DNA of 21,638 nucleotides. It comes from CAXXOK01 sp036759125 (GTDB taxonomy: Bacteria > Bacillota > Clostridia > Christensenellales > Aristaeellaceae). Location: contig DAIOVG010000026.1 of the NCBI GenBank assembly GCA_036759125.1, positions 1 to 21,638 of the forward strand, read 5' to 3'. A model generated the notes under the pieces. That model saw only the letters and a program-made list of their open reading frames with translations. It made no database searches and had not been told where the DNA came from. Position 1 is the stretch's first letter. Each line of letters opens with the position of its first letter. Below, piece by piece: positions 7,527-13,221 of this stretch. The position numbers and the translations under genes are program-made.

Positions 7527-7537
7527 TTTACGCCGCG

Positions 7538-7566
7538 TTGACAGCCCCCGTCGCTTTCCGTATAAT
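7538..7566 (+). promoter_or_regulatory. Consensus sigma-A promoter (P1) for the exported-protein genes
   Basis: TTGACA (7538-7543), a spacer of exactly 17 bases and TATAAT (7561-7566) make a perfect consensus promoter on the plus strand. Transcription would begin near 7573, giving a leader of about 145 bases before the SH3 protein. Confidence 0.82.
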
Positions 7567-7641
7567 ACAGCCACAGACGCCGGATGGCGGACAGCCGCGA
7601 GTGCCAATCGCCCGCCTCCCGCCCGCCGCATACGAAAAACA

Positions 7642-7670
7642 TTGATTTTCAGACCCGACAGGGCTATGAT
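7642..7670 (+). promoter_or_regulatory. Second, tandem promoter (P2) for the exported-protein genes
   Basis: TTGATT (7642-7647), a 17-base spacer and TATGAT (7665-7670) lie about 105 bases downstream of P1, in the same direction. The match is weaker than P1, but spacing is ideal. It would give a leader of roughly 40 bases. Confidence 0.5.
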
Positions 7671-7718
7671 AAAGCTATAGATCGCCTTGATACGGCTGCA
7701 TAAGGAGGCATGGGCATC

Positions 7719-8321
7719 ATGAAGAAAACACTTGCGTTCATCCTGGCCGCGCTGCTCGCTGTAAGCGTTTGGCCGGCCGCGATGGCCTATACGACCATGT
7801 ACGTATATACATCCAACGGAAAACCGCTGAATATGCGCGACGCGCCAAGCATCATCGGCTCGATCATGACCCAGATTCCAAACGGCGCTGCCGTGCGGGT
7901 GAACGACGCCTACGACGACACCTGGTATTCCGTGACCTATAACGGCTACACGGGCTATTCCATGTCGCGCTACCTGGTTTACGGCTGGCCGACGCCCACG
8001 CCGTATCCCACGCCAGCGCCCACCTACTGCCCTGTGCCCACCGTTACGCCGACGCCCTCCGCCGCATTCCCCAACGAAATCTTCTTTGGCTTCCAGCCTA
8101 CCTACTATAAAGCGCTGGTCCGGCCCAGCAACCCCGCCGGGTATGTGAACCTGCGCTGGGCGCCGTCCCTGCAGGCGGAAATCAATACCCACTATTACGC
8201 CAACACCGTTTTGACCGTGATGAGCCAGAATTCTCTCTGGTGCCAGGTGCTGGACGAGGAAGGCCATATCATGGGCTTCATGATGCGCCAGTTCCTCTAC
8301 CCCTACTACGGGGACAGTTGA
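7719..8321 (+). CDS. Exported protein with two SH3-like domains and a Pro-Thr linker
   Basis: This 200-residue protein begins with a signal peptide (MKKTLAFILAALLAVSVWPAAMA, likely cut after residue 23). A first bacterial SH3-like domain covers about 26-86 (LNMRDAPSIIGSIMTQIPNGAAV, then WYSVTYNGYTGYSMSRYL). A linker rich in Pro and Thr spans 91-116, and a second SH3-like domain covers about 132-195 (GYVNLRWAPS, then WCQVLDEEGHIMGFM). Such domains often bind cell-wall peptidoglycan or peptides, so a wall-associated role is likely; there is no catalytic domain. I chose ATG 7719 because AAGGAGG ends ten bases before it; the in-frame ATG at 7710 is only one base from that site. No terminator separates it from the next gene, 43 bases on. 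Confidence 0.87.
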   Translation: MKKTLAFILAALLAVSVWPAAMAYTTMYVYTSNGKPLNMRDAPSIIGSIMTQIPNGAAVRVNDAYDDTWYSVTYNGYTGYSMSRYLVYGWPTPTPYPTPAPTYCPVPTVTPTPSAAFPNEIFFGFQPTYYKALVRPSNPAGYVNLRWAPSLQAEINTHYYANTVLTVMSQNSLWCQVLDEEGHIMGFMMRQFLYPYYGDS

Positions 8322-8364
8322 TTTTGGTTCCTGAGCTTCAACCATACGGAAAGGAAGGAAGCGT

Positions 8365-8904
8365 ATGAAAAAAACAATCGCTGTGCTGCTGCTGATCGCC
8401 GCCGTTTTCACATGGACGGCCGCTGCGGCGCAGGACATTGAAATCCACAGGGAAGGCGAGCTTTTCTACATCGTCGTGACCCTGCCAAGCGGCACGCGTG
8501 TGGAAAACAGCCAGACCGACGAGCACTTCTCCCTGACGGAGATCGGTTACCTCACCTCCGGCAAGCCCGTGATCGCCATCACCACGGCGGCGGACGAGCT
8601 TTACGTGGGGCTGAGCCTGTCGGACCTGCCCAGGGAGGATATTGATCGCATTATCTCCGAGATTAGCGTGGAGATGGCCGATCCGAAAACCGAGGTGCGC
8701 GTCACCCCGGAGGGGTATGAGTACATCGTTGTCAACGAACAGACCGACGCCAACGACGCCTGCGATACCGTGATGCTCGTTAATGGTTACTTCATTATGG
8801 TGCACGTATACTACCCGGATTTCTCCACCCTGACCCCGGAGGATGAGGCGATCGGCCCGGCGATTGTGGAAACCTTCCGCTTTGTCGGCAATACCAACTC
8901 TTAA
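8365..8904 (+). CDS. Small exported protein of unknown function
   Basis: I do not recognise the family. The 179-residue product starts with a clear signal peptide (basic MKK, hydrophobic core 5-18, small residues AAAA, likely cut near residue 22). There is no lipobox cysteine, so it is probably secreted, not lipid-anchored. The mature part is acidic (about 157 residues) and looks like alternating beta strands (YIVVTLPSG, YEYIVVNEQ, YFIMVHVYY) around a helix with LPREDIDRIISEISVEM. The end, IVETFRFVG, recalls proteins that close with a strand against an antiparallel sheet. AAGGAAGG lies just before the ATG. It follows the SH3 protein by 43 bases and probably shares its promoters, so both may act outside the cell together. 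Confidence 0.75.
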   Translation: MKKTIAVLLLIAAVFTWTAAAAQDIEIHREGELFYIVVTLPSGTRVENSQTDEHFSLTEIGYLTSGKPVIAITTAADELYVGLSLSDLPREDIDRIISEISVEMADPKTEVRVTPEGYEYIVVNEQTDANDACDTVMLVNGYFIMVHVYYPDFSTLTPEDEAIGPAIVETFRFVGNTNS

Positions 8905-8929
8905 GCGCCAAAGGCCTGAAAATTAACAC

Positions 8930-8959
8930 TTGCACCACGGGGCGGCTGTATGGTACAAT
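8930..8959 (+). promoter_or_regulatory. Extended -10 promoter for rplS
   Basis: TTGCAC (8930-8935), an 18-base spacer and TACAAT (8954-8959) preceded by TGG give an extended -10 promoter. The predicted start near 8966 leaves a leader of about 78 bases before rplS. Confidence 0.7.
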
Positions 8960-8975
8960 GCCCTTTGTGATATTA

Positions 8976-9043
8976 AACGGGCGGTCCTCTGCACGGGCAT
9001 TGACCCGGAGTACGAACGTCTATGAGGGAAAGGAGGCACACGC
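8976..9043 (+). ncRNA. Probable L19 ribosomal-protein leader
   Basis: The untranslated leader of rplS can fold with an outer stem 8985-8989 (TCCTC) against 9024-9028 (GAGGG, one G-U pair) and an inner hairpin 8994-8997 (CGGG) against 9004-9007 (CCCG) with a six-base loop. The ribosome binding site (AAAGGAGG) follows immediately. Its position and GCGGTCC...GAGTACGAAC...AAGGAGG layout agree with my memory of the L19 leader, a structured RNA that lets L19 regulate its own synthesis in Firmicutes. The stems are seen; the family match was not tested. Confidence 0.5.
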
Positions 9044-9394
9044 ATGAGCGAAATCATTCGTTCCATCGAAAAAGCTCAGCTTCGCAGTGATCGTCCCGCT
9101 TTCAACATCGGCGACACCGTACGGGTATGGGTCAAGGTCGTTGAAGGCGAACGCGAACGTTTGCAGGCATTTGAAGGCACCGTTATCGCCAAGCGCAACG
9201 GCAGCGTCAGAGAAACCTTTACCGTGCGCCGCTTAAGCTATGGCATCGGCGTAGAGCGTACATTCCCGCTGCATTCCCCGCGCGTAGATCGCATTGAGAT
9301 CGTCCGCAAGGGTAAAGTGCGCAGGGCAAAGCTTTACTATCTGCGCGGTTTGCAGGGCAAGGCAGCCAAGATCAAAGAAGCCAGCCGTTTTTAA
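9044..9394 (+). CDS. rplS: Large ribosomal subunit protein bL19
   Basis: This 116-residue basic protein is a standard bL19, located near the interface of the two ribosomal subunits. Diagnostic blocks are FNIGDTVRVWVKVVEGERERLQAFEG, AKRNGSVRETFTVRRLSYGIGVERTFPLHSPRVDRIEIVRKGKVRRAKLYYLRGLQGKAAKIKE. Length is normal. It has its own promoter, a probable structured leader, a strong AAAGGAGG site and a terminator just downstream, so it is probably a single-gene unit. The usual neighbours rpsP, rimM and trmD are not present here. Confidence 0.98.
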   Translation: MSEIIRSIEKAQLRSDRPAFNIGDTVRVWVKVVEGERERLQAFEGTVIAKRNGSVRETFTVRRLSYGIGVERTFPLHSPRVDRIEIVRKGKVRRAKLYYLRGLQGKAAKIKEASRF

Positions 9395-9422
9395 CGAAGT
9401 CGTTCGTTCGAAGCGGTCCAAT

Positions 9423-9449
9423 GAGCGTCCTAACGGACGCTCTTTTTTT
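9423..9449 (+). terminator. Rho-independent terminator after rplS
   Basis: A perfect eight-base stem GAGCGTCC/GGACGCTC with a four-base TAAC loop is followed directly by seven T. It ends the rplS transcript 29 bases after the stop codon. Confidence 0.93.
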
Positions 9450-9480
9450 GGAATATACACTTAACTGACCGAGGTACACC

Positions 9481-10386
9481 ATGCTCAGAAGACTGTTGAT
9501 TCCCGTTTTCCTCCTGTTGATTCCGGCAATCGCGCTGGCATCCCCCGTGGTATACCATAGACCAGGTGCAAGGCTGGCGCCCTACGAACCGGTTGCCGTT
9601 GCCCAGCCGGACATGCTTTTTGAAACCGCAGAATTGTTAACCGTAAATTTTCTGGATCGCGGCGCTGCCGACTGCATTTTGCTGCGCATCGACGGACAGA
9701 CGATGCTTGTCGACGGCGCATCGCTCAACCAGTTCGGTTTTATTCGGGATGAGCTGGCCGCGCTGGATGTCAGGCATTTCAATTACATGGTCAATACCCA
9801 TGCCCATAGAGACCATATTGACGGTCTGCTCGCCATCCTGAAACGGGACGACTATCTGGTGGACGCCTATTTGTCCTGCTATACGGACGATTACCCGGGC
9901 AGCGAGGACTATACCAGGGTACGTGAGCTGCTTGCCCAAAAAGATATCCCCTACTACCGCATCGGCGACGGCGATCACTTTATGCTGGGGCAGGCAGCCG
10001 TGGCCGTCTTCCGCGATGAAACGCCGGGGATAGATAAAAACAGACACAGCCTTGTACTCAAGGTGGTGTTTGGCGACCGCAGCGTTTTGCTGATGGGCGA
10101 TGCTGGCGGTGAAACGCAGGAATATCTGCTCAACCATTACGGCGCGCCCGCCTTTAAAGCCGATGTGCTGAAATTTGCCCATCACGGGATGACGCCCATG
10201 CTGAGCGCCTTTCTGACCGCCGTATCGCCGGAGCTGGTTGTGGTGACCAATATGCGCTCGGCGGTACCGCGTACGGAGCATCAGCTCGCCGCGCTGCACA
10301 TTCCCCGCTACTACACGCATACGGGGATGATCGAGATGGAAACCGACGGACAATTCTGGATCGTCGAGCAGATGCCGCGGGATTAA
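9481..10386 (+). CDS. Exported metallo-beta-lactamase-fold hydrolase, ComEC-like
   Basis: This 301-residue protein starts with a signal peptide (MLRRLLIPVFLLLIPAIALA, likely cut near residue 20). The mature part is a metallo-beta-lactamase fold of the kind found at the C-terminus of ComEC: LTVNFLDRGAADCILLRIDG at 53-72, the metal motif THAHRDHIDG at 106-115 (HxHxDH), LLMGDAGG at 203-210 with the bridging aspartate, and LKFAHHG at 230-236. Stand-alone exported forms may act on nucleic acids or other phosphodiesters outside the cell; the substrate is not known. No membrane channel domain is attached. GAGGT precedes the ATG. It follows the rplS terminator and I see no clear promoter in the 31 bases left, so it may rely on a promoter overlapping that terminator or on readthrough. 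Confidence 0.87.
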   Translation: MLRRLLIPVFLLLIPAIALASPVVYHRPGARLAPYEPVAVAQPDMLFETAELLTVNFLDRGAADCILLRIDGQTMLVDGASLNQFGFIRDELAALDVRHFNYMVNTHAHRDHIDGLLAILKRDDYLVDAYLSCYTDDYPGSEDYTRVRELLAQKDIPYYRIGDGDHFMLGQAAVAVFRDETPGIDKNRHSLVLKVVFGDRSVLLMGDAGGETQEYLLNHYGAPAFKADVLKFAHHGMTPMLSAFLTAVSPELVVVTNMRSAVPRTEHQLAALHIPRYYTHTGMIEMETDGQFWIVEQMPRD

Positions 10387-10551
10387 CCACGCAGATTTAC
10401 TGCCCGCGGAACTTTGAATCTACGGTAATCTGTGGTATAATTACAGATAAGAAACGCTGCGTTGATCCCCTCCACACGCCTGCGAACCCCGGCGCAGCGG
10501 CAGGGTTCATATTGCGCTTTGCCCTTACGGTAAAATAAATCCGGAGGTTGT
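10387..10551 (+). promoter_or_regulatory. Promoter and leader of yerC-pcrA with operator-like repeats
   Basis: TTGAAT (10414-10419), a 16-base spacer and TGG-TATAAT (-10 at 10436-10441) form an extended -10 promoter. ATCTGT (10428-10433) and ACAGAT (10443-10448) are perfect inverted half-sites flanking the -10 box. AATCT is also repeated at 10417-10421 and 10427-10431, ten bases apart, and in reverse at 10393-10397. This looks like an operator. Further on, CGCTGCG (10455-10461) can pair with CGCAGCG (10493-10499) across a 31-base loop in the leader. Confidence 0.65.
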
Positions 10552-10851
10552 ATGAAGTTCACACCGCAGCTGCAGGGCGATCAGATTGATCTGCTGATGA
10601 AGGCGCTTCTCACCCTGACCACGACGGACGAAGCGCATCGTTTTTGCGAAGACGTGATGACCATCAAGGAGCTGGAGTCCATCGCGCAGCGTTTGGAGGT
10701 TGCCGTGATGCTTAACCGCAAGGCGACCTATCAGGAAATCGCGCAGAAAACAGGCGCAAGCACCGCAACCATCAGCCGCGTCAACCGCGCGCTGCATTAT
10801 GGTGCCGAGGGTTACTCGTTTGTGCTTTCGCAACTGGACGGAGAAATTTAG
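10552..10851 (+). CDS. yerC: YerC/YecD family TrpR-related DNA-binding protein
   Basis: This 99-residue helical protein belongs to the YerC/YecD group related to the tryptophan repressor TrpR. The family block CEDVMTIKELESIAQRLEVAVMLNRKATYQEIAQKTGASTATISRVNRALHYG spans residues 32-84, with the helix-turn-helix at about 59-81. Length is normal. What it regulates is not known; a tryptophan-binding role should not be assumed. It precedes pcrA by nine bases, and in Bacillus yerC also lies near pcrA and ligA, so the link is old. GGAGG lies six bases before the ATG. Confidence 0.93.
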   Translation: MKFTPQLQGDQIDLLMKALLTLTTTDEAHRFCEDVMTIKELESIAQRLEVAVMLNRKATYQEIAQKTGASTATISRVNRALHYGAEGYSFVLSQLDGEI

Positions 10852-10860
10852 AGGTTTATG

Positions 10861-13164
10861 ATGAATTTGGACATGCTCAACCCGCAGCAGCGCAAGGCGG
10901 CTGAAACGCTGAATGGTCCCGTGCTCATTTTAGCCGGCGCAGGCAGCGGCAAAACGCGCGCGCTCACATACCGTGTCGCCAACCTGATTGATTCCGGCGT
11001 GGAGCCCTGGCGTATTCTGGCGATTACCTTTACCAATAAGGCCGCCAGGGAAATGCAGGGGCGCATTGTGGAGCTCGTCGGCGACAAGGCCGAGGATGTT
11101 TGGGTGAGCACGTTTCACGCCATGTGCGCTAAAATGCTGCGCCGCGATATCGAAAAGCTCGGGTACAAGCGCTCGTTCACCATCTATGATGACGACGACC
11201 AGAAAAGCGTGCTGAAAAACACGCTCAAGACTCTGGATATCGACGACAAGGCCTTTACCATCCGCGAGCTGAAGGTGAAGATTTCCGACGCGAAGAACCG
11301 CCTGCTCACGCCGGACGAGTGGTTCATGGAATCGGCCAAGGACTTCCGCAGCCAGCAAATTCACGACATATTCACCGAATATGAAAAACGCCTCCGCGCC
11401 TCCAACGCCCTGGATTTCGACGATCTTCTGGTGCGGACGCTGGAGCTGTTCGCCGATCATCCCCCGGTACTAAAAAGCTATCAGCAGCGCTTTTCCCATG
11501 TGCTGGTGGACGAGTACCAGGATACCAACTATGCGCAGTATCAGCTGGTCAAGCTTCTCACCCAGGAGAGCCGCAACCTCTGCGTGGTCGGCGATGACGA
11601 CCAGTCCATCTACTCCTGGCGCGGCGCGGACGTGCGCAACATTCTGGATTTTGAAAAGGACTTCCCCGAGGCGACGGTCATCAAGCTGGAGCAAAACTAC
11701 CGCAGCTCCGGCAATATCCTGGACGCCGCCAACCAGGTGATCCAGAACAACCAGGTGCGAAAAGCAAAGAGGCTCTGGACGGACGCCCAGGAGGGTGAGC
11801 TGATCAGCCTGTTCTGCGCGGGCGACGAGCGCGAGGAAGCCGCCTGGATTTGCGACCGCATCCAGCAGCTGCAGCTGTCCGGGGAGAAATATTCCGATAT
11901 CGCGGTGCTCTACCGCACCAACGCGCAAAGCCGCGTGCTGGAGGAAATGCTCATGCGCGCGGGCATCCCCTACCGGGTATACGGGGGTCTGCGCTTCTAC
12001 GACCGCAAGGAAATTAAAGACGTGATCGCCTATCTGCGCTGCATCGTCAACCCGTCGGACGATATCAGCCTGCGGCGCATTATCAACCAGCCCAAGCGCT
12101 CCATCGGCGAAAGCACGATTCGCGAGCTGCTGCTGTTTGCCCAGGAAAACGACATCCCCCTCTATTCAGCGCTGATGGACGTGCCCGATACCCTGTCGGC
12201 ACGGCCGCGCAAGTGCGTGCGCGAGTTCGGGGAGCTGATGAGCGAGCTGGTCGGCCTGCATGAAAACATCGGCCTGAGCGAGTTTGTGAAGACCCTGATT
12301 GAGAAAACAGGCCTGCGCACGCAATACGAAAGGGATCTGTCCGACGAGGCGAAATCGCGCCTGGAAAACATGGACGAGTTCCTGGGCGCGGTGACCGAGT
12401 ACGAGCAGGCGGCCGACGAGCCGACCCTGAGCAACTACCTGGAAAACGTCGCCCTGATCACCGATCTGGATCAATCGGAGGCCAGCACCAAGCACGTCAC
12501 ACTGATGACCGTACACTCGGCCAAGGGGCTTGAGTTCCATACGGTGTTCATCGCCGGTTTGGAAGAGGGCATTTTCCCCAGCGGCCGCAGCATTACGGAG
12601 GACGACCGCCTGGAGGAGGAGCGCAGGCTTGCCTATGTGGCCATCACGCGCGCCAAGGAGAACCTATACATCAGCTACGCCACACAGCGGATGCTGTATA
12701 ATCAGCTCAACATGAACGCGCCCAGCCGCTTTTTGGAAGAGATTCCAAAGCATTTGATCGACGACGCATGGATTGCCAAGCGGGAGCAAAGCTTCCCCGA
12801 AACCGAGGCAAGACCCCAGCCCATGCGCAGGCAGCCCGAAAAGAAGCAGGTGCAGAAAACCATGCAGTTCGGCGTGCCCCAGATTGTCACACGCGGGGCG
12901 GGCATCGGCGCCAAGAGCTCGGCGCTGGGCATTAAGGGCGTTAAGAAGGGCTTTACGCCTTCGGCAGCCGCAAGTGTGCCGGCAAGCGCCCTGGCGTCGC
13001 TGTTCAAGGTGGGCGACCGCGTAATGCACAAGAAGTTCGGCGAGGGCAACGTGATGGATATCCACGGCAAGGGCAGCGACGCCCGGATCGTGATCTCGTT
13101 CGCGGCCTATGGCGTCAAAGAATTTGCGTTGAGCATTGCGCCGATTGTCAAGGTGAATGACTAG
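10861..13164 (+). CDS. pcrA: ATP-dependent 3'-5' DNA helicase PcrA (UvrD family)
   Basis: This 767-residue superfamily 1A helicase unwinds DNA in repair and plasmid replication and clears RecA and RNA polymerase from DNA. Motifs seen in order: GAGSGKT (26-32, ATP binding), AITFTNKAA (54-62), DEYQDTN (217-223), GDDDQSIYSWRGA (244-256), QNYRS (278-282), VYGGLRFYDRKEIKD, VHSAKGLEF and AYVAITRAK. The last 60 or so residues (FKVGDRVMHKKFGEGNV to the end) form the small Tudor-like domain that binds RNA polymerase. Two ATG codons lie in a row; I chose the second because GAGG is six bases before it, against three for the first (10858). It sits with yerC and ligA, as in Bacillus. Confidence 0.97.
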   Translation: MNLDMLNPQQRKAAETLNGPVLILAGAGSGKTRALTYRVANLIDSGVEPWRILAITFTNKAAREMQGRIVELVGDKAEDVWVSTFHAMCAKMLRRDIEKLGYKRSFTIYDDDDQKSVLKNTLKTLDIDDKAFTIRELKVKISDAKNRLLTPDEWFMESAKDFRSQQIHDIFTEYEKRLRASNALDFDDLLVRTLELFADHPPVLKSYQQRFSHVLVDEYQDTNYAQYQLVKLLTQESRNLCVVGDDDQSIYSWRGADVRNILDFEKDFPEATVIKLEQNYRSSGNILDAANQVIQNNQVRKAKRLWTDAQEGELISLFCAGDEREEAAWICDRIQQLQLSGEKYSDIAVLYRTNAQSRVLEEMLMRAGIPYRVYGGLRFYDRKEIKDVIAYLRCIVNPSDDISLRRIINQPKRSIGESTIRELLLFAQENDIPLYSALMDVPDTLSARPRKCVREFGELMSELVGLHENIGLSEFVKTLIEKTGLRTQYERDLSDEAKSRLENMDEFLGAVTEYEQAADEPTLSNYLENVALITDLDQSEASTKHVTLMTVHSAKGLEFHTVFIAGLEEGIFPSGRSITEDDRLEEERRLAYVAITRAKENLYISYATQRMLYNQLNMNAPSRFLEEIPKHLIDDAWIAKREQSFPETEARPQPMRRQPEKKQVQKTMQFGVPQIVTRGAGIGAKSSALGIKGVKKGFTPSAAASVPASALASLFKVGDRVMHKKFGEGNVMDIHGKGSDARIVISFAAYGVKEFALSIAPIVKVND

Positions 13165-13181
13165 TATTCCATGATCGCAAG

Positions 13182-13207
13182 CAGGACGCTCCTCAGCGTC
13201 CTGTTTT
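13182..13207 (+). terminator. Hairpin between pcrA and ligA, weak terminator or attenuator
   Basis: A perfect nine-base stem CAGGACGCT/AGCGTCCTG with a four-base CCTC loop is followed by only four T and then C. It lies 17 bases after the pcrA stop and six bases before the ligA ribosome binding site, so it may reduce rather than stop transcription into ligA. Confidence 0.62.
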
Positions 13208-13221
13208 CAGATGGAGGATCC

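Noticed and set aside
7988..8065. Repeated CCCACGCC-like units as a possible DNA repeat or CRISPR
   Set aside because: The repeats are irregular and encode the Pro-Thr linker of the SH3 protein.
7479..8438. Minus-strand open frame of 319 codons
   Set aside because: It runs antisense through the SH3 protein gene and the divergent promoters; the plus-strand product has a signal peptide and SH3 domains, this one nothing recognisable.
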